Origin: Sorangiineae bacterium NIC37A_2
GTDB taxonomy: Bacteria > Myxococcota_A > Polyangia > Polyangiales > Polyangiaceae
DNA length: 64,000 bases
Assembly: GCA_002085155.1 (NCBI GenBank)
Contig: NASX01000004.1
Span: forward strand, 111,748 to 175,747
Reading direction: 5' to 3'
In this document: positions 1 through 8,800 of the stretch, in pieces
Numbering within the stretch: position 1 is the stretch's first letter
Layout of the letters: every line of letters begins with the position of its first letter
Program-made: the position numbers and the translations under genes
Notes under the pieces: generated by a model
What the model was told of the DNA's origin: nothing
Seen by the model: the letters and a program-made list of their open reading frames with translations, nothing else
The model's database searches: none

Positions 1-201
1 CCGCGTCTTCCTGCGCGGATGGATCTCGAAGCGGATCCAGAGCTGACCGTTGCGCTCGAAGCGCTCGATGTGGAAGGCGTGGATGGCTGAGGTCTTGGCC
101 CCGCTGTCGACGCGGGCCAGGATGTGGGGGAGCCCGAGGCTCGGGAGGGAGCACCACTCGGTGCTGCCAAGGATCAGACGGCGCTGGGGGGGGTCCGGCA
201 T
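1..201 (-). CDS. Retropepsin-like 'ATP-dependent zinc protease' family protein, N-terminal part
   Basis: The 67 codons read leftwards from the ATG at 199-201 run off the window edge, so only the N-terminus is present. The translation contains [20 protein letters not shown] followed by AIHA. This matches the opening of the PF05618 family (RimK-associated, retropepsin-like aspartic peptidase fold), in which an LP-x-LG-x stretch precedes a D-S/T-G-A-x-TS-x-LHA active-site loop. Members are predicted to be small peptidases. The family call rests on that motif; substrate is unknown. It is divergent from cysD, with the shared promoter region at 202-339. Confidence 0.72.
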   Translation of the reverse strand, partial: MPDPPQRRLILGSTEWCSLPSLGLPHILARVDSGAKTSAIHAFHIERFERNGQLWIRFEIHPRRKTR

Positions 202-339
202 GGGGGCTCGCGAGGGGTCTCCGAGTGTGGTCGTCCTGCCCCCCGGCAGGAAGGGGCGTCCCCGAAACGGGGAAAATTCCAGAAAAGGAGTAAAATATTC
301 AGGGATCCCGGACTAGCGACCCTATTGGCGCCTTTTCCG
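202..339. promoter_or_regulatory. Divergent intergenic region with two short hairpins
   Basis: This lies between the protease start and cysD. It has a CCTGCC/GGCAGG hairpin at about 235-250 and a TCCCCG-AAA-CGGGGA hairpin at about 258-274. A strong Shine-Dalgarno-like AAGGAG at 285-290 is followed by no ATG/GTG/TTG within normal spacing, so it does not set the cysD start. No riboswitch consensus was recognised. Confidence 0.3.
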
Positions 340-1338
340 ATGCCTGAGGTGGTACAAACCCCACCGCCCATGGAGACCAGTCAACCGCCCGTCGGCGCGT
401 CCACGAACGACCGGGACGCGCACCGAATCCTGAACCCCGAACGCCTCTCCCACCTCCGCCTCCTCGAAGCCGAGGCCATCCACATCATTCGGGAGGTCGC
501 CGCCGAGTTCGATAACCCCGTGATGCTCTACAGCATCGGGAAGGACTCGGGGGTGATGGTGCACCTTGCGCGCAAGGCTTTTTATCCGGGCAAGCCTCCG
601 TTCCCGTTGCTGCACGTGGATACGACCTGGAAATTCCGTGAAATGATCGAGTTCCGTGACCAGTTCACGAAGCAGATCGGTCTTGAGCTCCTCGTGCACA
701 CGAACATGGAGGGTGTACGTCAGGGGATTGGTCCCTTCTCTCACGGGAGCGCGGTTCACACCGACGTCATGAAGACCCAGGCGCTTCTGCAGGCGCTCGG
801 CAAGTACGGCTTCAACGCGGCCTTCGGCGGCGCTCGCCGGGACGAAGAGCGGAGCCGCGCCAAAGAGCGCATTTACTCGTTCCGCGACCGGTACGGGAAA
901 TGGGACCCGAAGAATCAGCGTCCCGAGCTCTGGAACCTTTATAACGGACGCATCATCAAGGGAGAGAGCATCCGCGTCTTCCCGATGTCGAACTGGACTG
1001 AGCTCGACATCTGGCTCTACACGTATCTCGAGAACATCCCGGTCGTCCCGCTCTACTACGCGAAGGAGCGACCGGTCGTCGACCGCGACGGCACGCTGAT
1101 CATGGTCGACGATGAGCGCATGCCGCTTCGCCCCGGGGAGAAACCCCGCATGGAGCTCGTCCGTTTCCGCACGCTTGGCTGTTATCCGCTCACCGGAGCC
1201 ATCCGCTCCACCGCCACGACGCTCCCGGAGATCATCTCCGAGATGCTCATCGCCAAGGAATCCGAGCGACAAGGCCGCATCATCGATCACGACTCGGATG
1301 GGTCGATGGAAGAGAAGAAGCGAGCCGGGTACTTCTGA
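340..1338 (+). CDS. cysD: Sulfate adenylyltransferase subunit 2 (CysD)
   Basis: Small, catalytic subunit of ATP sulfurylase, which makes adenosine 5'-phosphosulfate (APS) from sulfate and ATP in the cytoplasm. The PP-loop ATP-pyrophosphatase signature is visible as [12 protein letters not shown], followed by the conserved [18 protein letters not shown] and [16 protein letters not shown]. The C-terminus carries the usual [13 protein letters not shown] segment and ends GYF. The conserved core begins at [16 protein letters not shown]; the 30-residue Pro-rich N-terminal extension depends on choosing ATG 340, and ATG 370 is an equally possible start. The cysN-cysC fusion follows 31 nt downstream, so the two form an operon. 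Confidence 0.96.
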   Translation: MPEVVQTPPPMETSQPPVGASTNDRDAHRILNPERLSHLRLLEAEAIHIIREVAAEFDNPVMLYSIGKDSGVMVHLARKAFYPGKPPFPLLHVDTTWKFREMIEFRDQFTKQIGLELLVHTNMEGVRQGIGPFSHGSAVHTDVMKTQALLQALGKYGFNAAFGGARRDEERSRAKERIYSFRDRYGKWDPKNQRPELWNLYNGRIIKGESIRVFPMSNWTELDIWLYTYLENIPVVPLYYAKERPVVDRDGTLIMVDDERMPLRPGEKPRMELVRFRTLGCYPLTGAIRSTATTLPEIISEMLIAKESERQGRIIDHDSDGSMEEKKRAGYF

Positions 1339-1369
1339 GTGAGAGGCCTTTTCCCGAGAGATTTCTGAA

Positions 1370-3247
1370 ATGACTAGCGAAGCCATTACCCCGGAAAACA
1401 TTCACGCCTACCTGCGGAAGCACCAGGAAAAGGAGCTCTGTCGATTCGTCACCGTCGGCAGCGTCGACGATGGAAAGTCGACCCTGATTGGACGGCTGCT
1501 GCACGATACGCACGGCATCTACGAGGACCAGCTCGCGGCGGTCAAAAAGGCGACCAAACAAGAGGGCGAAGAGGTCGACTTCTCGCTGTTCACCGACGGC
1601 CTCAAGGCGGAGCGAGAGCAGGGCATTACGATCGACGTCGCCTACCGCTACTTCTCGACCGAGAAGCGCAAGTTCATCATCGCCGATACCCCGGGCCACG
1701 TGCAGTACACGCGCAACATGGCTACGGGCGCGTCGACGGCGAACGTCGCGATCATTCTGATCGACTCGCGCCTCGGTGTCTTGCAGCAGTCGCGGCGCCA
1801 CGCGTACATCGCGCACCTGCTCGGCATTCCGCACCTCGCGGTCTGTATCAACAAGATGGACTTGGTTGAGTTCTCCGAGGAAGTATTCAACCGCATCCGC
1901 GACGAGTTCTCCGCGTTCACCGGTCAGCTCGGCTTCCGCGAGGTCAAGTTCATCCCGATCAGCGCGACCAAGGGCATCAACGTCGTTCACGGCAGCGACG
2001 TCACGCCCTGGTACCCGAAGACCACGGCGGCCGGCGGCGGCACGCTGCTCGAGTTCCTCGAGACGGTGCCGGTCGACGCGGGCATCAACCGCACCGACTT
2101 CCGCTTCCCGATCCAGTACGTGATTCGGCCGAACCTCGACTATCGAGGCTTCTCGGGCACGATCGCCTCCGGTAGCGTCAAAAAAGGCGACACCGTCATC
2201 ACGCTGCCGAGCCGCCAGAAGAGCCGCATCCGCTCGATCGACACCTTCGACGGTGAAATCGAGCGCGCCGCGGCGCCGATGGCCGTCACGATCCGACTCG
2301 AGGACGAAATCGACTCGAGCCGCGGCGACATGATGGTCCTGCCGGGCAACGAGCCGCAGGTTCTAGAGCGTTTTGAGGCGAAGATGGTCTGGCTGAGCGA
2401 AAACGATCTCGACCGGTCCCATACGTACCTCATGAAGCACACCACCCAGCTCGTTCGAGCGAACGTCGACGTGGTGAACTACGTGGTCGATCTCGAGACC
2501 CTCGAGAAGAAGAACGCACGGCACCTGGCCTTGAATGACATCGGGTCCGTGACGGTCACGGCCCACAAGGCGATTTACCTCGACAGCTATCAGAAGAACC
2601 ACGTCACCGGCGCGTTCATCCTGATCGATCCGATCACGAACAACACCGTCGCGGCGGGGATGATCGAAGGTCCGGTCGGCGCTCATGGCGCGCGGCGCGG
2701 CGAGCGCCTGGAGTCGAAGGTTGGCCCCGCCGAACGTCTTGAGCGCATGGGTCAGGCTGGCGCCGTTGTCTGGCTGACCGGCCTCCCGGCGGCCGGAAAG
2801 TCGGCGATTGCGTACGAGCTCGAGCGGCAACTCTTCGATCGGAAGATGGCGGCGGTGGTCCTCGATCCCGAAGACAACGCCACCCGCACCCAAATGCCCG
2901 ACGGCTCAAGCCCCGCTCACTCCCCTGAGCTCGCTTTGCGTCTCGCCGACGCGGGTCTGCTCACGATCTGTGCTTACGCGAGCCCCCACCGGGCCGATCG
3001 CGTGCAGGTGCGATCAGTGGTGGGCGCGGAGCGCTTCGTCGAAGTGTACGTCTCGACTTCGGTCGAGGTCTGCCGAACCCGAGATGAGCGAGGGGCTTAC
3101 GACGGGGCGCACGTCGATCCGATCGTGAGTTACGAAGTTCCCCAGGAACCCGATCTCAAGGTGTCGCTCGACGGCGGCATCGGCCCCAAGGACGCAGCCC
3201 GCGCCATCTTGAGTCTGCTCGTGAGTCGCGGCCTCGCCCGCGAGTGA
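1370..3247 (+). CDS. cysNC: Sulfate adenylyltransferase subunit 1 fused to APS-kinase-like domain (CysN-CysC)
   Basis: The first ~455 residues are CysN, an EF-Tu-like GTPase that drives CysD: G1 GSVDDGKST, G3 DTPGH and G4 NKMD are all present. From about residue 460 an APS-kinase-type domain follows (NodQ-like architecture), with WLTGLPAAGKSAIAYELE as P-loop and ICAYASPHRADR as the typical post-P-loop motif. The CysC part is unusual: the usual LDGD-N-R motif reads LDPEDNATR, and the FS-x2-DR-x-ENIRR APS-binding segment is missing and replaced by a shorter Pro/Ser-rich stretch. CysN activity is well supported; APS kinase activity is doubtful. Confidence 0.95.
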   Translation: MTSEAITPENIHAYLRKHQEKELCRFVTVGSVDDGKSTLIGRLLHDTHGIYEDQLAAVKKATKQEGEEVDFSLFTDGLKAEREQGITIDVAYRYFSTEKRKFIIADTPGHVQYTRNMATGASTANVAIILIDSRLGVLQQSRRHAYIAHLLGIPHLAVCINKMDLVEFSEEVFNRIRDEFSAFTGQLGFREVKFIPISATKGINVVHGSDVTPWYPKTTAAGGGTLLEFLETVPVDAGINRTDFRFPIQYVIRPNLDYRGFSGTIASGSVKKGDTVITLPSRQKSRIRSIDTFDGEIERAAAPMAVTIRLEDEIDSSRGDMMVLPGNEPQVLERFEAKMVWLSENDLDRSHTYLMKHTTQLVRANVDVVNYVVDLETLEKKNARHLALNDIGSVTVTAHKAIYLDSYQKNHVTGAFILIDPITNNTVAAGMIEGPVGAHGARRGERLESKVGPAERLERMGQAGAVVWLTGLPAAGKSAIAYELERQLFDRKMAAVVLDPEDNATRTQMPDGSSPAHSPELALRLADAGLLTICAYASPHRADRVQVRSVVGAERFVEVYVSTSVEVCRTRDERGAYDGAHVDPIVSYEVPQEPDLKVSLDGGIGPKDAARAILSLLVSRGLARE

Positions 3248-3270
3248 GCCGAGAGAGCAGCAAAAGAGCC

Positions 3271-3708
3271 TCAGCCCGAACGCACACTGCGCTTTTGGGC
3301 TGGGGCGTCTGCTTGGCATAACCAGCGGTAAGCGGACCCTACCTCGCGGAAGATCTGCGCTGTGACGCCCTTGGCCGCGTACACCTCGACCAGGCGATTC
3401 ATGTTCGCGTTCCCGATCGCCTCGGCCGGCGGCAAGAGCGCCCAATAGCGCCATCCCGCAGCGATCGCCTGGGGCGCCCAGATGTTCTGGCCCCACTCAT
3501 GATGAGACCGGGGCAAAGCGCCGCCGGCTCGGTCATCCGAGAGCCACTTCGTCGCCCCCTTTTCGCGCATTAGCTCGAGCCCGCACATCAGGACCTGCTC
3601 GAGGGTCTCGCGTCCAGGGTACTGGTGCATCTCATGACGAACGATCCGCTCGCCTGGGAAGTACCAGAGTGTCATTCGTGGTGTTTCGAGAACGACTTCT
3701 CCCAGCAT
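3271..3708 (-). CDS. Hypothetical protein, possibly SpoIIAA/STAS-like
   Basis: A 145-aa soluble protein with no signal peptide or membrane segment. It starts at the ATG at 3706-3708 and reads WYFPGERIVRHEMHQYPG, then GATKWLSDDR and HHEWGQNIWAPQAIAAGWRYWALLPP. Beta-strand followed by amphipathic helix with an internal (D/N)-x-W segment is reminiscent of small STAS/SpoIIAA-like proteins of unknown role, but I cannot name a family with assurance. It converges on cysNC with 23 nt between the stops. Confidence 0.6.
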   Translation of the reverse strand: MLGEVVLETPRMTLWYFPGERIVRHEMHQYPGRETLEQVLMCGLELMREKGATKWLSDDRAGGALPRSHHEWGQNIWAPQAIAAGWRYWALLPPAEAIGNANMNRLVEVYAAKGVTAQIFREVGSAYRWLCQADAPAQKRSVRSG

Positions 3709-4055
3709 ACTTCCCTCGTCAGACCCGCCTCACAAAACATGAGGGGCCTTGAAGAGGATGACAAGACGCCGGTGAAAAGCGGCTACTTTGGCTTTTTCCT
3801 CGGCGCGCGACCCTGCGCCTCGTGCGTGGAGGGATGCCCGGGACCTAGAGGCCCCGGGGAGATGTATGTGTTCGCCGACACTCAGCGCAGCTGTACGTGA
3901 GGTGCCATGGATCGTGGCGCAAAGTTCGGCCCCCCGGCTCGTTGGCGCTGGGGGGCCTCTTTGCGCGTCCCTCAGGTTAGCGCACCTTCGCATTCGGCCG
4001 AGCGGCGATGCTCTCTCCGAGCGCCGCTCTCGAGAGTGAAATGGTGCCCCAAAAA
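3709..4055. other. Intergenic region, no gene recognised
   Basis: These ~350 bases separate two leftward genes. They hold a GC-rich imperfect hairpin around 3837-3860 (CCCGGG...CCCCGGGG) and short open frames without protein-like composition. Promoter elements for the 3271-3708 gene are presumably here, but no clear -35/-10 pair stands out. Confidence 0.4.
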
Positions 4056-5222
4056 TCAGCGCAACTGTGCGTTCAGATCGGGCATGTTCTTCAGGATGTG
4101 GTGCTGTGAAGCGGACCCGGCGTCCCAATAGGCGGTATCGAAGTTGTTATCATTGGGACAATACGCGGGATAGACGCAAAAGAATCCTTCGTAGGGGAGC
4201 GTGGGTGTCTTGTGCTCGCTCGTGGTGCCTGGACGCTGCGCATAAAGAGAAGCGGGATCGTTCAAGTAGTTGGGAGAAGGATCCAAAGAGCTGTCCCACG
4301 ACAGGTGAGTAAAGCGCGCTTTGCAATTGGCCCAGGCCCCGACTGTTCCAGCCCAGCCGCTTTTGCCTTTGTCGACGACGTCGCCGCCGCGATAGATGCC
4401 CTTGTACAGAAGCCAATCAGGGCCATTGCAGGTGAGCTGACCGACGAGGCCTCCCAGGAAGTTGCGCCCGGTGACGTCACCAACTGCGTAGACATCGTGG
4501 ATGTCAACCGCGCTGGCGAGGCCGGCAATACCGCCAGCGATGACCGTGCGATTCGAATCGGAGGTATCCGGCGCGACAAGCACAAGGCGGTTCCCCTCGG
4601 TGACGCCCTGTGCATAGCTCCTTTCGATCGTCGCGAGGCCTGCCTGCGCCTCTCCTGTGCCCTTGGACGCGACGGCCACGAGCCCGCCGGCGTAGTAGTT
4701 TGCGCTTTGGACTTTGCCCTTGAAGTAGGACCGGGTGACGCGGCCGCCTTGCATGTGACTGATGAGTCCGCCAGCGGAATACCAGCCGCCGACTGTGCCT
4801 TCGACCGCCACGCCTTCGATCTGTGAGTCGACGCTGCTCGCTGCAAGTCCACCGGCCACCCAGCTTCCCGTGGCCTTCAAGTTCGTGAACCTGAGGTCTT
4901 TCACGGTCGCGCCGCTCAAATAGCCGAAGAAGGCGGCGTTACTGGAGTTGATCGTGAGGTTCTTTATCTTCTTCTTCCGGCCATCGAGGGTCCCCGAGAA
5001 GTCCTTAGGGGTCCATACTTTGCCTTGGGCTTCGATATCTTGCGTGAGGTGATAGGTTCCGGTGGAACCCATATTCACGAGGTCGTTCCAGCTTGAAATG
5101 GGGCTGGACTGGCCGGCGGCCTGCTCCGTGCTTTGGACGTCCTCGAGGGCGAGGAGGTCTTGATCGCTGGCTGCTTCTACCGCACAACCAAGGACGAAGA
5201 CGAGGGAGCCGAGAGCGTCCAT
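4056..5222 (-). CDS. GLUG-motif lipoprotein
   Basis: A 388-aa predicted lipoprotein (lipobox VFVLGC, Cys about residue 13). The body is built of short repeats with GGLVG/AGGLA spacing, such as VAGGLAASS, SAGGLISHM, YAGGLVAVAS, IAGGIAGLAS and LGGLVGQL. This is the GLUG pattern (PF07581) found in surface proteins with a right-handed beta-helix. It begins with a W-x-DL, YHLTQDI and LDG-x3-KI-x-NLTI opening, typical of the domain that precedes GLUG repeats. The role is probably extracytoplasmic, with the substrate unknown. The annotated start gives a signal peptide without basic residues; an alternative ATG at 5246-5248 in another frame encodes MKNLKLVG just upstream, suggesting a frameshift in the signal sequence. 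Confidence 0.75.
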   Translation of the reverse strand: MDALGSLVFVLGCAVEAASDQDLLALEDVQSTEQAAGQSSPISSWNDLVNMGSTGTYHLTQDIEAQGKVWTPKDFSGTLDGRKKKIKNLTINSSNAAFFGYLSGATVKDLRFTNLKATGSWVAGGLAASSVDSQIEGVAVEGTVGGWYSAGGLISHMQGGRVTRSYFKGKVQSANYYAGGLVAVASKGTGEAQAGLATIERSYAQGVTEGNRLVLVAPDTSDSNRTVIAGGIAGLASAVDIHDVYAVGDVTGRNFLGGLVGQLTCNGPDWLLYKGIYRGGDVVDKGKSGWAGTVGAWANCKARFTHLSWDSSLDPSPNYLNDPASLYAQRPGTTSEHKTPTLPYEGFFCVYPAYCPNDNNFDTAYWDAGSASQHHILKNMPDLNAQLR

Positions 5223-5697
5223 TGGCCTACAAGTTTGAGGTTCTTCATCTGTTTCTCACTTTGAGGGTTTCCGAGGTTCGTCCTCGAGCAGGTCGCCAAA
5301 GGTGATGTAAATAATAGCGAAGGAGGGCTCCCTCGCCGCGTTGCCCCACCCATCGAGCGCCCCTATCGAAGGCCGGCTCAGGCTATGGTCCAGAGCGCCT
5401 CTCTAGACAGGGACAAAAATCTCCTCCTCCCTCTGCGCTTATGCAGCAGGATTTACACTCGAGGAGTCTTGATGGTGAGCAAATGATTATCAAGGGGTCT
5501 GAAGCTCACACAAACGCGCGTTCGGGCTGCAGAAGTCGGAGAGCGCGAACTGACCATGACCTCCGTGGTCGAACTCAAGCTCAATGTCGCTTGAGGCGCA
5601 GCGAAAGCACAATTCTCTTTGATGTGCGATGCGTGAGCGTAGCGGTCCGCGCTCTCCGTGCCTGGAAAGGAGCCGAAGCCTCGAAAAGCCTCGAGGC
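5223..5697. other. Intergenic region, low coding potential
   Basis: About 475 bases of lower GC than the neighbouring genes lie between the SDR stop and the GLUG lipoprotein start. Short open frames here have irregular composition and no recognisable motif. The GLUG gene promoter must lie within it. I see no RNA gene or repeat. Confidence 0.4.
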
Positions 5698-6384
5698 TCA
5701 GAAGTTCGTCTCGACCATCGGCCGGAACACGAGCTCGTGCACGACCGCGTCGTCCGGTGCGAAGAGGACGGAGTGAACGATCAGCTCCGCGACACTCTCC
5801 GGGCGCATGTAATCCGGGCGCTCTGTGGCGCGGAACTCGGTGTTGGTCCCGCCGGGGTGCACCGCGCTCACCTTCACGCCGTGGGGGCGCGCCTCCTTGA
5901 TGAGGACTTTGGTGAGCCCGGTGAGCCCATGTTTCATCGCCGTATAGATCCCCATTTGCTCGGAGGCGTAGAGCGTCGCCGTCGAGAGCACGTTGACGAT
6001 GTGGCCGCTCTTGCGCTCGATCATGTCCTTGAGCGCGAGCCGACAGAGCTCAGCGGGTGCCCTGAGGTTCAGGGCATATTGGGCCTCGAATTCCTCGAGG
6101 TCGGTGTCGACGAAGAGCGCCTTCCGTGAGTTGTAGCCGGCGTTATTGACGACAATGTCGACGGTGCCGAGCGCATCTTTCGCGCGCGCGTAGAGCTCCC
6201 GAGGAGCCTCGCGGGTTCCGAGGTCGAGAGCGTAGATCAGACAACCGGTTTCGTTCTGGAGACTTTGGAGCTTGGCTTCGTCGCGGCCCGAAGCGAGCAC
6301 GACGACGTCCCGGGCGGCGAGCGCTTTGACAAGCGCTCGCCCAATGCCGCGGGAGGCTCCTGTGACCAGAGCAGTCCGACTCAC
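5698..6384 (-). CDS. Short-chain dehydrogenase/reductase (SDR)
   Basis: A 228-aa classical SDR, NAD(P)-dependent. It shows TGASRGIG at residues ~8-15 (Rossmann glycine motif), NNAGYN near 88, and a catalytic Ser in NVLSTATLY with YTAMK as the Y-x3-K pair. It starts with GTG (6382-6384), preceded by AGAAGG at a good distance, which decides the start. Substrate cannot be told from sequence. It follows the kinase gene by only 10 nt on the same strand and may be cotranscribed. Confidence 0.9.
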   Translation of the reverse strand: MSRTALVTGASRGIGRALVKALAARDVVVLASGRDEAKLQSLQNETGCLIYALDLGTREAPRELYARAKDALGTVDIVVNNAGYNSRKALFVDTDLEEFEAQYALNLRAPAELCRLALKDMIERKSGHIVNVLSTATLYASEQMGIYTAMKHGLTGLTKVLIKEARPHGVKVSAVHPGGTNTEFRATERPDYMRPESVAELIVHSVLFAPDDAVVHELVFRPMVETNF

Positions 6385-6394
6385 TTTCGACCTT

Positions 6395-7738
6395 CTAGCT
6401 CGAGCGGGGCGCGTCCGTGTGACGCTTCATGCCGCTCTGACGAACCATGTGCTCGAGGTCGCGGAAGCGCTGAGCGAGGGCTCGCACGAGCGCGCCGGTC
6501 CAGCCGTCTGCTCCGAGACCGTCCTGGAGCATCTTCTTTTCGAGAACGAGCACGGTCACGCGGTCGATGGCGTCGACCGATGCTGCGCGGGGTTCTTCGA
6601 GCAACAGAGCCATCTCGCCAAAGACGTCGCCTGCGCCCATGGTCGAGAGGGTCTCTTGTTCACCGGTCTCCGTCGTCCGGTAGGCGCGACATTTCCCGCT
6701 CACGATCATGTAAGCTTTGTCGCCCACGTCGCCTTCGCGAATGATGATTTGACCGGGCTGGAAGAGCTGGCGGGGGAGGTGAAGACCACCGCGGAGGAAG
6801 CTGCGGACGTCCTTCTGGAGCTCGAGGATCGACTGGTAACGATCTTCCGGACGCGCTGCGACGGCGCGCTCGACGATGTTGCGGATACGTTTCGAGACGC
6901 CGATGCCTTCACAAGCAGTGTCGATGGGAATGATCTCGGCTTTGGCTGCGCGTCGGAGTGCCTCTTCCGCGTCGTAGGTGTCCCCGTAGGGCGTGTAGCC
7001 GCTCACGAGCTCGTAGAGCACCGCGCCCATGCCGAACACGTCTGCGCGCTCGTCGAGGCTCATCACATTGCCGCGGGCTTGTTCAGGCGCCATGTAGGCG
7101 GCGGTTCCGACGGGGCCTTCCGCGTCCATCGCGGCGCAGCCGCTGGCGCGGCCGATCAAGCGAGCGAGACCCCAGTCCATCAGGTAGACCTGACCGAAGT
7201 CCGCGACCATGATGTTTTCAGGCTTGATATCGCGGTGAATGACGCCGCGGTGATGCGCATAGGCGAGCGCGTCACAGACCTTGAGGAAGATTTCGAGGCC
7301 TTCCTGGAGGCGCTCGGTGGAGCCTGGTGGACGCTTCCGATCCGCCATCCAGCGGTGCAGGTCGATGCCGCGGATCAGCTTCATCGTGAAGTAAGGCACG
7401 CCATCCGGGCTCACGGAGAGCTCATGAACCGGGACGATGTTCGGGTGCTCGAGCTGACCCGTGACCTGGGCTTCAGCGATGAACCCGCCTTTGTAGAAGT
7501 TCTCTTTGGCGAGCTCCTTGTCGAGGCGCTTGAGAGCGACGTGACGCAGCAAGTTTCGATCGGTGGCTGGGTGGATGCGGCCCATGCCACCTCGTCCGAG
7601 CTCCGCGAAGACGCGCAGGTTGTCCGGCGTGGGGATGCCCTCCGTCCGCGCCTCGTGCTCATTGACCCCATGGGCCCCACCCGCAGGGATACGTTCGATG
7701 ATGTATACGGGCTGCGGCTTCGCTTCCTTTTCCGGCAT
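6395..7738 (-). CDS. Serine/threonine protein kinase with C-terminal cyclic-nucleotide-binding domain
   Basis: A 447-aa cytoplasmic Hanks-type kinase. The glycine loop is LGRGGMG, with VALKRL supplying the ATP lysine, HRDIKPENIM the catalytic loop, and GTAAYMAPEQ as the P+1/APE motif. The Mg-binding DFG is replaced by DWG (MDWGLARL), a variant common in myxobacterial and planctomycete kinases. Residues from about 325 form a cNMP-binding beta-roll (IIIREGDVGDKAYMIVSG, then GDVFGEMALLLEEPRAASV). There is no membrane segment. The arrangement suggests a kinase gated by a cyclic nucleotide or related ligand; the ligand is not known. Confidence 0.93.
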   Translation of the reverse strand: MPEKEAKPQPVYIIERIPAGGAHGVNEHEARTEGIPTPDNLRVFAELGRGGMGRIHPATDRNLLRHVALKRLDKELAKENFYKGGFIAEAQVTGQLEHPNIVPVHELSVSPDGVPYFTMKLIRGIDLHRWMADRKRPPGSTERLQEGLEIFLKVCDALAYAHHRGVIHRDIKPENIMVADFGQVYLMDWGLARLIGRASGCAAMDAEGPVGTAAYMAPEQARGNVMSLDERADVFGMGAVLYELVSGYTPYGDTYDAEEALRRAAKAEIIPIDTACEGIGVSKRIRNIVERAVAARPEDRYQSILELQKDVRSFLRGGLHLPRQLFQPGQIIIREGDVGDKAYMIVSGKCRAYRTTETGEQETLSTMGAGDVFGEMALLLEEPRAASVDAIDRVTVLVLEKKMLQDGLGADGWTGALVRALAQRFRDLEHMVRQSGMKRHTDAPRSS

Positions 7739-7752
7739 AGTCAGGCAGAAGA

Positions 7753-8547
7753 CTACAGGACTTCGAGCTTTCGCACGACCCAGGGCAGAAGGTCCGTGCC
7801 GAGGCTACTGATTTCCTGCGCTTCGGGGCCCGTCTCGGACGTCAGCGCGCCGGCCGGGTTTGCGGGAGGAGACCCTGAGAGGGCTTGGCTCAGGCGGATC
7901 AGGTACTCGCTGCGGCTGATCTCGTAAGCGCCCATCGAGCGGAGGTGGCCGGTCTCGAATTGAACGTCGTAGAGCCGAGTCCCGAGAGCGAAGCGATGCA
8001 AGACGCTCGTTACGAGCGCGGCCTTCGATGCGTCGGTCTCGATATGGAACATGCTCTCGGCGGCGAACAGGCCGCCGCTCAGGACCCCATAGAGTCCTCC
8101 CACGAGCTCTGCTCCTCTGCGCACTTCATAGGCGAGGGCTTTGCCGAGCCGGCCCAGCTCGACGTATGCGCTGAGCATCTCGTCGTTGATCCAGGAGCTC
8201 TCTCGAAGCTGACCACAAGTGCGCATGACCTCTTCGATATCCGTGGTGGCGCGCACGGTGAGCTCACCGCTTCGAGCAGCACCGCGGAGATGTCGCCTGA
8301 GGGAGCGTGAGATGTGGAGGTGCTCCGGATCGAGAACAGCTCGCGGATTCGGAGACCACCAAAGGATCGGTGGTTCATCGAACCATGGAAATATTCCCGC
8401 ATGATATGCGCTGAGCAGTCTTTCTGGACGAAGATCGGCTCCAACAGCGACAAGTCCCTGGTCGTCGTAGTCGCTCGGGTCGGGAAATTCGACCGGTACT
8501 CCGGGCGGAAGCCAAACGGGTCTCTTCAGACGCTGCGAGCCGCGCAT
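7753..8547 (-). CDS. aat: Leucyl/phenylalanyl-tRNA--protein transferase
   Basis: Aat transfers Leu or Phe from tRNA to proteins with N-terminal Arg or Lys, feeding the ClpS/ClpAP N-degron pathway. The 264-aa protein has the family hallmarks FPDPSDYDDQGLVAVGADLRPERLL, YHAGIFPWF, ILWWSPNPRAVL, SWI at the substrate loop and ELVGGLYGV, then FAAESMFH. This is slightly longer than the E. coli enzyme because of short termini. It lies 14 nt upstream of the kinase gene on the same strand, divergent from the yggT-like gene. Confidence 0.95.
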   Translation of the reverse strand: MRGSQRLKRPVWLPPGVPVEFPDPSDYDDQGLVAVGADLRPERLLSAYHAGIFPWFDEPPILWWSPNPRAVLDPEHLHISRSLRRHLRGAARSGELTVRATTDIEEVMRTCGQLRESSWINDEMLSAYVELGRLGKALAYEVRRGAELVGGLYGVLSGGLFAAESMFHIETDASKAALVTSVLHRFALGTRLYDVQFETGHLRSMGAYEISRSEYLIRLSQALSGSPPANPAGALTSETGPEAQEISSLGTDLLPWVVRKLEVL

Positions 8548-8566
8548 CGCGCGCTATATTGGACCC

Positions 8567-8800
8567 GTGGCAAGGATCATTCACCTGGCTATCGAAATTT
8601 ACTCGGCGATTTTGTTCGGCGCCGTCATTGTGTCGTGGGTCGCGCCCAGGTCGCGGCACCCGTTTGTCCAGTTTTTGCGCCGCGCGACCGATCCTGTCCT
8701 CGAGCCGATCCGGCGCATTTTGCCGGCGGCCGGAGGAATCGACTTCTCGCCGATGGTCGCGCTCTTATTGTTGCAGCTCCTGGGACGGCTCTTTCGCTAA
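8567..8800 (+). CDS. YggT family membrane protein
   Basis: A 77-aa protein with a GTG start at 8567. It has one hydrophobic segment (IHLAIEIYSAILFGAVIVSW) and a second short one near the C-terminus, separated by the family motif PFVQFLRRATDPVLEPIRRILP and IDFSPMVALLLLQLL. YggT proteins are small inner-membrane proteins linked to osmotic or cation stress and cell-division clusters; the exact role is unknown. Most family members have two repeats and this has a single one. Its 3' end overlaps the convergent ChaN-like gene by 36 nt. Confidence 0.82.
   Translation: MARIIHLAIEIYSAILFGAVIVSWVAPRSRHPFVQFLRRATDPVLEPIRRILPAAGGIDFSPMVALLLLQLLGRLFR

Noticed and set aside
285..300. AAGGAG at 285-290 as the cysD ribosome-binding site with an ATA start
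   Set aside because: ATA is a very rare start and would add a non-conserved leader; the homologous sequence begins far downstream, so the match is probably chance.
322..1401. A 359-codon open frame antisense to cysD
   Set aside because: cysD has clear family motifs on the other strand; the antisense translation has biased composition and no domain.
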